The translations under genes were made by a program, and so were the position numbers. From contig JBCCIS010000005.1 in assembly GCA_039028155.1 (NCBI GenBank), positions 62,001 through 126,000 of the forward strand: DNA of 64,000 nucleotides, read 5' to 3'. The DNA comes from Pseudomonadota bacterium. Lineage in GTDB: Bacteria > Pseudomonadota > Alphaproteobacteria > SP197. Below are positions 17,065 through 25,983 of the stretch, in pieces (the stretch's first letter is position 1; every line of letters begins with the position of its first letter). The notes beneath the pieces were generated by a model, which saw only the letters and a list, made by a program, of their open reading frames with translations, made no database searches and was not told the origin of the DNA.

Positions 17065-18267
17065 TCAAAGGCCCAGCACGGCCTTGGCGATGATGTTCTT
17101 TTGGATTTCCGACGAGCCGCCCCAGATGGTCGCCTTGCGCATGTTGAAATAGGTGTGGGCGGCGAACTCTGTCGCTTCCGGTCCGGGCGGCAGGGCGTTG
17201 TCTTTTTCGTCACGCTCACTATCGGGCTCGACATGGCCGTAAGCACCGATGGCCTCGACCATCAGGGTCAGGATCTTCTGATGCAGCTCCGTTCCCTTGA
17301 CCTTCAGCAACGAGGCCTCGAACCCCATGGCGTCCGGGCCGCCGGGGCCGAACAGGAACCGTTGCTCGGTCAGCTCCAGCTGGCGCAAGGCGGCTTCGAC
17401 CGCGGCGATCTCACGGGCGAACTCCGGATCGTCAATCAACCGCTCGCCGTCCGCCGGTTCCCCGGATGCGATCTCCTTGAGACGCCTGAGCGTGCCGGTG
17501 CTCAAGCCGACCTCCGCCGAGCCGAATCGCTCCATGCCCAGAATGTATTTTCCGATCGACCAGCCCTTGTGTTCATCGCCCAGCCGGTTGGCGACGGGCA
17601 CGCGGACGTTGTCGAAATAGGTCTGATTGAGCTCGTCGCCACCTTCAAACGACAGGATCGGGCTGATCGAAAGGCCCGGCGACTTCATGTCGACGAACAG
17701 CACGGTGATGCCGTGCTGCTTCTTGCCGGACGAGTCCGTGCGGAACAGGCCGAACAGATAGTCTGCGTAGGGCGCACCGCTGGTCCATGTTTTGATGCCG
17801 TTAATGACGTACTCATCGCCCTCGCGCACCGCGCGGCACTGCAACGACGCCAGGTCCGACCCCGCGTTGGGTTCGGAGTAACCCTGACAGAGGATGATGT
17901 CGCCATTGGCGAGGCCTGGCAGAAACCGCTGTCTCAGGTCGGCGGTGCCGAACTCGATAAGCGCTGGCCCCACCATGCCAGCAGAAAAGAGATCGAGCGG
18001 TGGTGCGTCATTCTCCCGGAGTTCGCGTTCGAAGACATACTGCTGCTCGTAGCTCCAGCCCGGACCGCCGTACTCCGTCGGCCAGCTTGGACAGCTCCAT
18101 CCGCCGTGATCGTGCAGGATGCGGGTCCAGCGCTTCGTGTCGAAGGGCGTCAGACCGCTCCTCTCCCGGCGTACCTTGTCGCGGAGGTCATCGGGCAGGT
18201 TGGCGCGAACAAACGAGCGGACCTCGTCGCGGAAGCGCTCGATGTCATCGTCGAAGTCGATGTTCAA
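17065..18267 (-). CDS. Acyl-CoA dehydrogenase family protein (FadE-type, first subunit), TTG start
   Basis: A 400-residue acyl-CoA dehydrogenase. CQGYSEPNAGSDLASLQCRA near 120-140 is the substrate/flavin signature, and the C-terminal segment RKATIWGGSSEIQKNIIA replaces the canonical YEGTxxI base motif, as in heteromeric FadE subunits where glutamate comes from elsewhere. I choose TTG at 18267: AGGGAGAG sits at the right distance and the following NIDFDDDIERFRDEV is a normal family N-terminus, whereas the upstream extension to 18399 has no family character. It is divergent from the acyl-CoA synthetase gene, suggesting activation then oxidation of one acid. Confidence 0.85.
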   Translation of the reverse strand: MNIDFDDDIERFRDEVRSFVRANLPDDLRDKVRRERSGLTPFDTKRWTRILHDHGGWSCPSWPTEYGGPGWSYEQQYVFERELRENDAPPLDLFSAGMVGPALIEFGTADLRQRFLPGLANGDIILCQGYSEPNAGSDLASLQCRAVREGDEYVINGIKTWTSGAPYADYLFGLFRTDSSGKKQHGITVLFVDMKSPGLSISPILSFEGGDELNQTYFDNVRVPVANRLGDEHKGWSIGKYILGMERFGSAEVGLSTGTLRRLKEIASGEPADGERLIDDPEFAREIAAVEAALRQLELTEQRFLFGPGGPDAMGFEASLLKVKGTELHQKILTLMVEAIGAYGHVEPDSERDEKDNALPPGPEATEFAAHTYFNMRKATIWGGSSEIQKNIIAKAVLGL

Positions 18268-18476
18268 TCTGGGTCTCTCCCTGGCGTCGAGCGGCACGCG
18301 CCGCCGGGGCGTCAAACTATGTCGCGCGCCCCACGTTCTCAACCACAATACCTGGATGCTCTCCCGACGCGGTATCGGGCGTTGCCCGACTGACCCCAAG
18401 GCGTCTAGGTTTCACGCGCACGGGATCCCGAAGCCGCGACCGTGGCCACCAGAAGCCCTTGACCGGAGACCGCACA
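18268..18476. other. Divergent intergenic region between acyl-CoA dehydrogenase and acyl-CoA synthetase genes
   Basis: The 209 bases are where both divergent promoters must lie. They include the TTG-start ribosome binding site for the dehydrogenase and a GGAG site for the synthetase. I do not recognise an operator. Confidence 0.4.
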
Positions 18477-20582
18477 ATGGCACTCGACCGCCTGCTTGCA
18501 CCACGATCGATCGCCGTCGTCGGGGCATCCGAGCGCCCATCCATTGGGCGAACCATCATCGATTCCCTGGGTGTCTTGGGGTTCGAAGGCGCGGTTCACC
18601 CGGTTCACCCACGCTACGAGACGGTGCTGGGCCATCCCTGTCACAAGAGCCTGGAGGATGTTCCGGGCGATGTCGATCTGGCTGCGCTGTGCCTGGGCTA
18701 CGAACGCCTGATGCCGGAGGTCGAGAAGGCGGCCGCCAAGGGTGTTGGCGCACTGGTCATCTTCAGCGGCGGGTTTGCCGAGGCCGGCGAAGAGGGACGC
18801 GCCGCGCAGGCCCGCCTGATCGCGATCTGCCGCGACCATGACATCGCTTTGTGCGGGCCCAACTGCATGGGCGTCATGAGCGTTCAGAACAAGAGCCACG
18901 CCTACATGATGGATGTGTTCGATCCCAAGGCGCTTGCCGGCAATGTCGGCCTGATCTCGCAGAGCGGCTCGATTTCGATCGGCCTTCTGACGGATACGCG
19001 GCGCTTCGGGTTCAGCCATGTCATCTCGTCCGGCAACGAGGCCATGACAACAACCGCCGCCTACATGGAACACCTGATCGACGACCCCGCCACGGAGGTC
19101 ATCGCGATCTTCGCGGAGTCGATCAACGAACCCGAACGGTTCATCGCGGCACTCGATCGCGCCAGCGCGGCGGGCAAGCCGGTTGTTGTCCTCAAGGCCG
19201 GCAAGTCGGCGCGAGCGGCGGCCGCCATTCAGACCCATACCGGCGGCATGGCGGGTGAATCGCGGGTGCTCTCGGCGGTCTTGCGCGCGCACCGGGCGAT
19301 TGAGGTGAACGATCTGGAAGAAATGACCGAAGTGCTGGCGGCACTCCAGGGCCGCCGCTGGCCGAAGGGTGACCGGATCGCCATCGTGACCGGTTCGGGC
19401 GGACATGCCGAGCTGCTCCTGGACGCGGCAACCGAGGCCGATCTCAACGTGCCGCCGCTGGGTCAGGCGACGCGCCAGGCGATCGAATCGGAAATCGGGT
19501 CACTGACCGGCGACGGCAATCCGGCGGATGCCTGGGGACAGGGTGATTTCGCGGCAAACTTCACGGTCGCTTTGCGCGAGATCGCGGCATCCGGCGACTA
19601 CGACGCCATCGTCTTGTCGCTCGACGCCAATGACGGACAGGCCGTCGACTATGCCGACCAGGATGAGGCGATCAATGGCGTCATGCGTGGTGCACGGGCC
19701 GATCACGACCTGCCGCTCTATCTTATGTCGACACGTCACGGCGTGCACAAGACGGCGCAGATCAACGCCATGCGTGATGAGGGGATCCCCTCCTTGGGCG
19801 GCATGAAGCAGGCGTTGGGCGCGATTATGCGTGTTGCGCGCTGGGCCGAGGCGTCGTCGGCGGCCCATGCGGCGCCGGACGACGGCGGCGGCGAACGCCC
19901 CGACTGGGCATCCCGCGCCTCGGTCCACGAGTTCGATGCCAAGCGGCTTCTGGCCGGGGCCGGGCTTCCGACCGTGAACGAACGTCTGGTCGATGACCTG
20001 CCGGCGGCGCTCGAGGCCGCAAGCGACATCGGCTACCCGGTGGTTCTGAAGGTCGTTGGCGACGCCATTCCCCACCGCAGCGAACATGGCTTGATCGAAC
20101 TGCGCCTTTCCGACGCTGACGACGTGGCCGCCGCTTGGGCACGACTGCAGGAGCGTCTCGTGGCGATGCCGGTCGCATCGCTGCCGGTGCAGTTCGTCGT
20201 CCAGGCCATGGCGCCGTCCGGAGTCGAGGTGATTGCCGGTATCGCGCGCGACCCGGCCTTTGGCCTGGTGATGGCGGTTGGGGCGGGCGGTGTGCTCGCC
20301 GAACTGTTCGACGACGTCGCAATGTGCTGCCTGCCACCGCGTCAAGGCGACATCGAGGGTATGCTCACCGGCGGTCGGCTGGCGCACCTGTTGGCAGGAT
20401 TCCGAGGTTCAGGGCCGGCCGACACCGGCGCGCTGTGCGACGCGCTCAACGCGCTCGCCGGCTTTGCGACAGCCCATGCCGATGCCATTGAAGGCATCGA
20501 CATCAACCCGCTGCTTGTTTATCCCGAGGGCAAGGGTTGCCTGGTGGTTGACGCGCTGATCGTGCCGCGTTCAGAGAGCTGA
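18477..20582 (+). CDS. Fused acetate--CoA ligase (ADP-forming)-type acyl-CoA synthetase
   Basis: A 701-residue fused NDP-forming acyl-CoA synthetase. The N-terminal part (MALDRLLAPRSIAVVGASERPSIGRT) is the CoA-binding Rossmann domain; a succinyl-CoA-ligase-like domain follows with the phosphohistidine in an IQTHTGGMAGE context near residue 258; the last 220 residues are an ATP-grasp_5 domain (VLKVVGDAIPHRSEHGLIEL, with GVEVIAGIARDPAFG). The ATG at 18477 has GGAG upstream; earlier in-frame starts lie in the divergent promoter. It activates or releases an organic acid as its CoA ester with ATP. Pimeloyl-CoA and feruloyl-CoA synthetases share this layout, so the acid is undefined. Confidence 0.9.
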   Translation: MALDRLLAPRSIAVVGASERPSIGRTIIDSLGVLGFEGAVHPVHPRYETVLGHPCHKSLEDVPGDVDLAALCLGYERLMPEVEKAAAKGVGALVIFSGGFAEAGEEGRAAQARLIAICRDHDIALCGPNCMGVMSVQNKSHAYMMDVFDPKALAGNVGLISQSGSISIGLLTDTRRFGFSHVISSGNEAMTTTAAYMEHLIDDPATEVIAIFAESINEPERFIAALDRASAAGKPVVVLKAGKSARAAAAIQTHTGGMAGESRVLSAVLRAHRAIEVNDLEEMTEVLAALQGRRWPKGDRIAIVTGSGGHAELLLDAATEADLNVPPLGQATRQAIESEIGSLTGDGNPADAWGQGDFAANFTVALREIAASGDYDAIVLSLDANDGQAVDYADQDEAINGVMRGARADHDLPLYLMSTRHGVHKTAQINAMRDEGIPSLGGMKQALGAIMRVARWAEASSAAHAAPDDGGGERPDWASRASVHEFDAKRLLAGAGLPTVNERLVDDLPAALEAASDIGYPVVLKVVGDAIPHRSEHGLIELRLSDADDVAAAWARLQERLVAMPVASLPVQFVVQAMAPSGVEVIAGIARDPAFGLVMAVGAGGVLAELFDDVAMCCLPPRQGDIEGMLTGGRLAHLLAGFRGSGPADTGALCDALNALAGFATAHADAIEGIDINPLLVYPEGKGCLVVDALIVPRSES

Positions 20583-20587
20583 CGCGA

Positions 20588-21274
20588 TCAGGCGATCGTG
20601 CAGGTCAGTTTCGGCAGGCCGGTGATTTCGGCGACCAGACTGTCGCCGCGCTGTAGCGCGCCGACTCCCGCCGGCGTGCCCGTAAAGATGAGGTCGCCTG
20701 GCTTCAACTCGATCAACCGCGACAGATAGGCGATCGCCTCGCCGGTCTTCCAGATCATCTGGTTGAGGTGGCCCGACTGGCGGGTCTCGCCGTTAACCGT
20801 GAGCGTGATCGCCGCGTGGTCGATCCCCGTGCAGTTGGCTGCCGGCACCAGCGTGCCGACCGGACCTGAGGCGTCAAACCCCTTGGCCATGTCCCATGGC
20901 CTGCCCGCCTTCTTGGCGGTGGCCTGCAGATCGCGGCGCGTCAGGTCGATGCCGACCGCATAGCCGAAGACGCAGGCAAGGGCGTCGCTTTCGGCGATGT
21001 CGCGCCCGCCCTTTTCGAGCGCGGCCACCATCTCGACCTCGTGGTGCAGATCGTGGCTCGCCGGCGGATAGGGGATGGCGCCACCGCCGGGAACGATGGC
21101 GGTCGCTGGCTTGGCGAAGAAAAACGGCTCTTCGCGGTCGGGATTGCCACCCATTTCGATCGCGTGGTCCGCGTAGTTGCGGCCGATGCAAAACACTCTG
21201 GCGACCGGGAACAGGCTGTCGCCGCCGGCAATGGTCAGGCAGACAGGCTCCAGCGGGGGCACGGCAAAGGTCAT
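20588..21274 (-). CDS. Fumarylacetoacetate hydrolase family protein (fumarylpyruvate hydrolase/acylpyruvase-like)
   Basis: A 228-residue FAH-fold protein, the short single-domain class that includes FAHD1 and fumarylpyruvate hydrolase. The metal-binding glutamates are in DLHHEVEMV near residues 73-81, with an aspartate in GIDLTRRDLQ; RNYADHA near residue 32 and FTGTPAGVGAL near residue 200 are family hallmarks. It hydrolyses or decarboxylates acylpyruvates at the end of gentisate- or homoprotocatechuate-type pathways, or acts as oxaloacetate decarboxylase. It converges on the acyl-CoA synthetase gene with a 5-base gap. Confidence 0.88.
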   Translation of the reverse strand: MTFAVPPLEPVCLTIAGGDSLFPVARVFCIGRNYADHAIEMGGNPDREEPFFFAKPATAIVPGGGAIPYPPASHDLHHEVEMVAALEKGGRDIAESDALACVFGYAVGIDLTRRDLQATAKKAGRPWDMAKGFDASGPVGTLVPAANCTGIDHAAITLTVNGETRQSGHLNQMIWKTGEAIAYLSRLIELKPGDLIFTGTPAGVGALQRGDSLVAEITGLPKLTCTIA

Positions 21275-21400
21275 CGGTGGAAACTCCCGGCATTGGTCAT
21301 GATCGTCGGGTCATGGCTTGCGCTATTCTGCGCTTTTCCTCAAGGCCGAACTCGACCATACAGGGCCGGACAGCGCCTATGACGGCGAGAAGGGATGTTC

Positions 21401-22390
21401 ATGTCCGATAGGGTGGTTCTGGTGACGGGTGGCGCCGGCTATGTCGGCAGCCATGCCTGCAAGGCGCTGGCTGGCGCCGGCTACCTTCCGGTTACCTACG
21501 ACAACCTTTCCACCGGGCACCGCGACCTCGTGCGCTGGGGGCCTTTGGAGGAAGGTGACATCCTGGACGGCGATCGCCTCGACGAGGTGATCGAGCGCCA
21601 CGGCCCGCGTGCCGTCGTGCACTTCGCGGCGCTCTCCGAGGTCGCCGAATCGGTGCGCCACCCCGATCGCTACCGCCGCAACAATGTCGAGGGTTCGCAG
21701 AGCGTCCTGAGCGCCATGGTGCGGCACCGGATTGCGCGGATCGTTTTCTCCAGCACCGCCGCGGTTTACGGTCTGCCGGCCTCCGTCCCGATCCCGGAGG
21801 ATGCACCACGCCGGCCAATCAACCCTTATGGGGAAACCAAGACGGCGATTGAGGACGCGCTCGTGGATGCCGGCCGTGATCATGGCGTCGGTTGGATGGC
21901 CCTTCGGTACTTCAACGCGGCCGGCGCGGACCCGGACGGCGAAGCCGGCGAACATCATGAGCCTGAAAGCCACCTGATACCGCTGGTTCTGGATACGGCG
22001 TTGGGTCGGCGCGATACGATCTCTGTTTATGGCACCGACTATCCCACGCCGGATGGATCGTGCTTGCGTGACTTCGTGCATGTCACTGATCTGGCGGCAG
22101 CGCATGTCTTGGCGCTCGAACGCCTTGAAGACGGTGGATCGAGTCTCGCCGTCAACCTCGGTTCGGGACAGGGGGCATCGGTCCTGGAAATCATCGAGAC
22201 GGCGCGTCAGGTGACGGGGGCAACGATCGCTTCGGTGATCGGCGATCGCCGGCCCGGTGACCCGCCGTCGCTAGTCTGTTCGCCGCAGCGCGCCCGGCGT
22301 GAGCTCGGTTGGTCGACAACGTTCGATCTCGAAGCTCAAATCAGCCATGCCTGGGCTTGGCATCGCCGGCGTTTCGGTGGAACCGTCTGA
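21401..22390 (+). CDS. galE: UDP-glucose 4-epimerase
   Basis: A 329-residue extended short-chain dehydrogenase. TGGAGYVGSHACKAL at residues 7-21 binds NAD; SSTAAVYG near 122 gives the catalytic serine; the catalytic YxxxK is in NPYGETKTAIE near 146; RYFNAAGADPDGEAGE and LRDFVHVTDLA are GalE hallmarks. It interconverts UDP-glucose and UDP-galactose. I use ATG 21401, because AGAAGGG lies six bases before it while an ATG at 21395 directly abuts that site. With the decarboxylase gene downstream it forms a small nucleotide-sugar cluster for surface polysaccharide supply. Confidence 0.9.
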   Translation: MSDRVVLVTGGAGYVGSHACKALAGAGYLPVTYDNLSTGHRDLVRWGPLEEGDILDGDRLDEVIERHGPRAVVHFAALSEVAESVRHPDRYRRNNVEGSQSVLSAMVRHRIARIVFSSTAAVYGLPASVPIPEDAPRRPINPYGETKTAIEDALVDAGRDHGVGWMALRYFNAAGADPDGEAGEHHEPESHLIPLVLDTALGRRDTISVYGTDYPTPDGSCLRDFVHVTDLAAAHVLALERLEDGGSSLAVNLGSGQGASVLEIIETARQVTGATIASVIGDRRPGDPPSLVCSPQRARRELGWSTTFDLEAQISHAWAWHRRRFGGTV

Positions 22391-22471
22391 TCGTGACGTC
22401 CCTATCCGTGTTTCTTAAGACAGGAGGCCTACGGCTATCGCTTTTCCGGTTTTTGACGGATCGGCGTGGTG

Positions 22472-22538
22472 CCAGCCCACTCCCCTCCCGGCCACCCATG
22501 GCAGCATCCTCGGGGTGGCCGGGAGGGGAGTGGACTGG
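22472..22538. repeat. Long intergenic palindrome (21-bp perfect stem plus outer 4 bp)
   Basis: The arms 22477-22497 and 22513-22533 are perfect inverted copies of 21 bases, around a 15-base loop; after one mismatch the stem continues for four base pairs (CCAG/CTGG). The stem is almost pure GC and polypyrimidine on one side (CCACTCCCCTCCCGG at its start). No T-run follows on either strand, so it does not look like an ordinary Rho-independent terminator. It may be a REP-type or non-autonomous mobile element, or an mRNA-stabilising hairpin after galE. Confidence 0.85.
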
Positions 22539-22609
22539 TGATGCCGTACGAACGAAAAATGCTCAAAATTCCGGGCGCGCTCCCAGCGGGTTTTGGGTTA
22601 TGAACGCCC

Positions 22610-23560
22610 ATGCTTAAGCAAATGACGATGCTGGTTACGGGCGGCGCGGGATTTCTGGGCTCGCATCTGTGCGAACGGCTGCTTGAAGAAGGACACGCTG
22701 TTCTCGCCGTGGACAATTTCTTTACCGGCGACAGGCGGAAGGTCCGCGGCCTGATGGACCACCCGGATTTCGAGCTGATCCGTCATGACGTCACGCATCC
22801 GCTGCATATCGAGGTTGACGCTATCTTCAACTTCGCCTGCCCGGCCTCGCCCATCCATTATCAGCACGATCCCGTCCAGACGACCAAGACCAGCGTGCAC
22901 GGCGCCATCAACATGCTTGGTCTGGCCAAGCGGCTGAAGGCGCCGATCCTGCAGGCCTCGACGTCGGAGGTCTATGGCGATCCGGCCGTGCATCCGCAGG
23001 CCGAAGACTACTGGGGCCACGTCAACCCGATTGGACCGCGATCCTGCTACGATGAAGGCAAGCGCTGCGCCGAGACTCTTTTCTTCGACTACCACCGTCA
23101 GCACGAACTGCCGATCAAGGTGGTTCGTATCTTCAACACCTATGGTCCGCGCATGCACGTCTCTGACGGGCGCGTGGTGTCGAACTTCGTGGTTCAGGCG
23201 CTTAAGGGTGAGCCGATCACGCTTTATGGCGACGGCGAGCAGACACGGTCGTTCTGTTATGTCGACGACCTGATCGACGGATGCCTCAGGATGATGGAGG
23301 GGTCGCGCGATTTTATCGGGCCCGTCAATCTGGGTAACCCGCACGAGGTCACGATCCGCGAACTCGCGGAGACAATCATCGACATGACGGGTTCATCGTC
23401 GACTTTCGATTTCAGGCCGCGGCCAGACGACGACCCGCAGCGACGTTGTCCCGACATCTCGTTGGCCGCCGACGAATTGGACTGGCGGCCGACGACGCCC
23501 TTAAAGGACGGTTTGGCGGCGACCATCGATTATTTCGATGCGCTGTTGAAGGAAACCTGA
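22610..23560 (+). CDS. UDP-glucuronic acid decarboxylase (UDP-xylose synthase)-type NAD-dependent epimerase
   Basis: A 316-residue SDR protein matching UXS enzymes: [16 protein letters not shown] for [26 protein letters not shown] (a very characteristic UXS stretch near 75-97), the STSEVYGDP serine, and YDEGKR with the catalytic tyrosine and lysine near 148-152. [11 protein letters not shown]-like and [12 protein letters not shown] follow. It oxidises and decarboxylates UDP-glucuronate to UDP-xylose or the 4-keto pentose. It sits 219 bases after galE, separated by the long palindrome, so the two may be differently expressed. Confidence 0.9.
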   Translation: MLKQMTMLVTGGAGFLGSHLCERLLEEGHAVLAVDNFFTGDRRKVRGLMDHPDFELIRHDVTHPLHIEVDAIFNFACPASPIHYQHDPVQTTKTSVHGAINMLGLAKRLKAPILQASTSEVYGDPAVHPQAEDYWGHVNPIGPRSCYDEGKRCAETLFFDYHRQHELPIKVVRIFNTYGPRMHVSDGRVVSNFVVQALKGEPITLYGDGEQTRSFCYVDDLIDGCLRMMEGSRDFIGPVNLGNPHEVTIRELAETIIDMTGSSSTFDFRPRPDDDPQRRCPDISLAADELDWRPTTPLKDGLAATIDYFDALLKET

Positions 23561-23608
23561 TGGCGCGACCCAATCGGTGGGGCGCGACAGCCAATCAGGC
23601 ATGATGCG

Positions 23609-24091
23609 ATGTTGCAGTTCGACACCGGCGAAACACGCGCCTTTTGGGAAAAAGCCTGTCTGACCATAGGCTTGGACGTTAACACGCCCCATCACGCGGG
23701 CACGTTCGCCGAGCCGGTTAGCGAAGACCGCGCCGCCTTCATCGACGCGCTCGCCGTCATGGCGCGCGATGGGACGAAACGCGGCACCGCGCATATGTTG
23801 CTGCAGTTCGTGACCGAGGAAATCCGTATCCGCGAGCCCGGCGATTGCTGGATCGTCACGACGACACAGGGTCGGCCGGTCTGTGTCGTCCAGATCACCG
23901 GCGTTGCCATCACACCGTTCGAGGAGGTCGGCGAGGCCTTCGCCGCGTCGGAAGGCGAGGGTGATCTGAGTGTCGACCACTGGCGCGGCGCGCACATCAA
24001 TTATTTCAAGCGCCAATGCGCGCGATGGAACCGCTTGTGGCACGACCGCCAGCCCATCGTGTGCGAGAGCTTCGAGCTGATTTATCCATAG
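23609..24091 (+). CDS. ASCH-domain protein
   Basis: A 160-residue protein whose C-terminal half carries the ASCH signature (EVGEAFAASEGEGDLSVDHWRGAHINYFKRQ, about residues 108-138), a PUA-like RNA- or nucleoside-binding fold. Family members include N4-acetylcytidine amidohydrolases (YqfB), but the catalytic residues of that small group cannot be confirmed here. It may act in RNA or nucleotide metabolism. It follows the decarboxylase gene by 48 bases on the same strand, which may be coincidental. Confidence 0.75.
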   Translation: MLQFDTGETRAFWEKACLTIGLDVNTPHHAGTFAEPVSEDRAAFIDALAVMARDGTKRGTAHMLLQFVTEEIRIREPGDCWIVTTTQGRPVCVVQITGVAITPFEEVGEAFAASEGEGDLSVDHWRGAHINYFKRQCARWNRLWHDRQPIVCESFELIYP

Positions 24092-24141
24092 CGGTGTGTG
24101 GCGGAGACCAACCGCGACCTTGATCTAGGGGGCTGAACATC

Positions 24142-24669
24142 ATGAGGGTCATCGATCTAACCTTGCCGATGCACGCGGACATGGATGTCTATCCCGGCGA
24201 TCCGCCGCCGCGCTACGACCTGATCGAAGTGTTCGCGGAGACCGGCTGGAACATGAAGCGCCTGGAGATGAACGGCCATGACGGGACCCACGTCAACGTG
24301 CCCCTGCACGCCACCGCCGATGGCAAGAACCTGGACGACTATGATCTCTCAGCCTTCGTTGGCGAGGCGGTTCTCTACGAGTCCGATGACGACATCACGC
24401 CCGACATGGGTCTTATCTTTCATGCGACGGATATCTCATGGCCAACGGCCCAAGCGATCGTGGACATCGGCCCGCGCTTTATCGGGCTGCCGGCACGGTT
24501 CGAATTCGACATCGCCATCGAGCGCTGGCTCCTGGAGCGCGATGTCGTCTCGTTCGAACGCCTGATCAACACCGACCAGCTGCCCAAAACCTTCTTTTTC
24601 CACGGTGCGCCGCTGAAGATCGTTCATGGCGATGGCAGTCCGGTGCGCGCCTACGCGTTGGTCGATTAG
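24142..24669 (+). CDS. Cyclase family protein (kynurenine formamidase-like metal hydrolase)
   Basis: A 175-residue protein of the cyclase/arylformamidase family. The signature HDGTHVNVPLH near residues 47-57 corresponds to the family's HxGTHxDxPxH metal motif, but the aspartate is asparagine here. A later histidine and glutamate usually complete the two-zinc site; TEEHSF-type C-terminal residues are not obvious. At 175 residues it is shorter than the usual 205-260. It may hydrolyse an amide or a formyl group, or be a cyclase. The ribosome site AGGGGGC is 8 bases before the ATG. Confidence 0.7.
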   Translation: MRVIDLTLPMHADMDVYPGDPPPRYDLIEVFAETGWNMKRLEMNGHDGTHVNVPLHATADGKNLDDYDLSAFVGEAVLYESDDDITPDMGLIFHATDISWPTAQAIVDIGPRFIGLPARFEFDIAIERWLLERDVVSFERLINTDQLPKTFFFHGAPLKIVHGDGSPVRAYALVD

Positions 24670-24892
24670 CGGCACTTCGGTCGGCCTGAACGAGGCCGGG
24701 GAGTCCACTATCATCGATAAGTATCAATGTAAGATATCAGACCTTAAGATTTATCAAACTAAGCGCCTTGGCGACGATGATACCGTGAATGGCAGTATCC
24801 GACCGGACCAGACCGTATGGGTGGCCAAGGGCAGGCCCGGGTCGGTCGCGGTCGTTGCTGCAGACTCCGAAAGAACCCAGGGAGGCGGGAGT
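24670..24892. promoter_or_regulatory. Promoter region of the first NMT1-type ABC importer; contains a GTATCAATGTAA motif
   Basis: The 223 bases before the binding-protein gene contain an AT-rich patch at about 24710-24765. The 12-base sequence GTATCAATGTAA (24721-24732) occurs again at 45595-45606, in front of a LysR gene and a second NMT1-type importer. Here it continues to GATA (TATC-N7-GATA). It is a likely regulator-binding site and probably part of the promoter. Confidence 0.5.
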
Positions 24893-25957
24893 ATGTCTAA
24901 GGATTTTGAGGGCAAAGGTTTTAGCGGGCGGCATTGTGCCGGCCGGATTAGCGCCATGGTGGCGGGCGTCGCGGTCAGCGCGGCCATCGGATTGGCTACC
25001 ATGGTCGCGGCGCCGGCTCAGGCGGAAGAAGGCGTGATCCGTTGCGCCTATCCCTATTGGTTCGGTTTCGCGCCGGTGCCGGTGGCGAGCGCCATGGGTT
25101 ACTTCGAGGAAGAGGGTCTTGAGGTCACGACCGTCTTCGACAACGACCGCGCGAACGTCTACCCCGGCCTCGAAATCGGCGACCTCGACTGCACCATGCG
25201 CACGATCGGCGAACACATGTCGCGTCCGCTTGCCGCCGACTCGAACTTCGTCGTCATTGGCCTGATCGACATTTCGGTTGGCGCCGACGGCGTTGTCGCC
25301 GCGCCCGACGTTAACGAGGTTACCGACCTCATCGGTCGCACCTTCGCCGGCGAGATCAACCATCCGGGCACCTTGATGACGGCCCACGCCTTGAAGGAGG
25401 CCGGTCACAGTTTCTCCGATGTCAACATTCGGCTCATCAACACCGATGACAGCCAGGCCGTGTTTGAAGACGACGACGTGGCAGCCGTCGCGACCTGGGA
25501 ACCGATGATGAGTGAGATCGTCGACAACACGTCGCGCGAGGGGTCGAAGATCCTGCTGTCGTCAGCGGACTTTGATGGCCTTATCACCGACGTCGTCATC
25601 GTCAACAAGGAAGACTACGAGGCCGACCGCGAGAAGTACGCGGCGTTCATGCGTGGCATCTATCGCGCCGTCGACCTCTACAACAACGACCCCGAAAAGT
25701 TCCTCGAGGTCGCGGCCCCGGCCTATGAAGTGACGCCGGAGCAGATGAAGATCGACATCGAGGGCGTCTACTACACCTCCTATGAGGATGCGGTGGAGTA
25801 CTTCGGCACTGGCGGCCAGCCGGCCAAGCTCGAAGAGGTGATCAACGCGCTGAACGACATTCAGGTCGAACTGGACCTGATGGACGAAGCGATTCCGATG
25901 GAGGCCATGTCAGATCCGAGCCTGACCGACGGCCTGTTCGACGGCAAAACGCGCTAA
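24893..25957 (+). CDS. ABC transporter substrate-binding protein, NMT1/THI5 family
   Basis: A 354-residue periplasmic protein. Residues 1-46 form a Sec signal with a long basic start and a hydrophobic core ending in APAQA-EEG. The mature part begins IRCAYPYWFGFAPVPVASAMGYFEEEGLEVTTVF, the classic start of NMT1/THI5- and SsuA/TauA-like proteins for pyrimidine precursors, sulfonates or related small anions. GGGAGGCGGGAGT precedes the ATG. A terminator-like hairpin follows the stop, and a permease and ATPase follow it, so this is the first gene of an importer operon. The ligand is unknown. Confidence 0.9.
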   Translation: MSKDFEGKGFSGRHCAGRISAMVAGVAVSAAIGLATMVAAPAQAEEGVIRCAYPYWFGFAPVPVASAMGYFEEEGLEVTTVFDNDRANVYPGLEIGDLDCTMRTIGEHMSRPLAADSNFVVIGLIDISVGADGVVAAPDVNEVTDLIGRTFAGEINHPGTLMTAHALKEAGHSFSDVNIRLINTDDSQAVFEDDDVAAVATWEPMMSEIVDNTSREGSKILLSSADFDGLITDVVIVNKEDYEADREKYAAFMRGIYRAVDLYNNDPEKFLEVAAPAYEVTPEQMKIDIEGVYYTSYEDAVEYFGTGGQPAKLEEVINALNDIQVELDLMDEAIPMEAMSDPSLTDGLFDGKTR

Positions 25958-25978
25958 ACGTCTAGCGTCTGTTTTTTT
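25951..25978 (+). terminator. Rho-independent terminator/attenuator after the binding-protein gene
   Basis: A short stem CGCTA/TAGCG with an extra G-T pair and a 6-base loop overlaps the stop codon and is followed by CTG and seven Ts. The stem is modest, so it probably terminates only part of the transcripts and keeps binding-protein expression above that of the permease and ATPase. Confidence 0.55.
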
Positions 25979-25983
25979 GGTAT

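Noticed and set aside
17101-18393. A 430-codon plus-strand open frame opposite the acyl-CoA dehydrogenase
   Set aside because: It mirrors the conserved dehydrogenase gene; composition is a reverse reading of it.
18000-18476. A 159-codon N-terminal extension for the fused acyl-CoA synthetase
   Set aside because: It lies antisense to the dehydrogenase gene and across the divergent promoter. The family N-terminus begins at 18477.
24626-24892. An 89-codon N-terminal extension for the binding protein
   Set aside because: It overlaps the preceding gene and the promoter; a strong ribosome site and signal peptide support the ATG at 24893.
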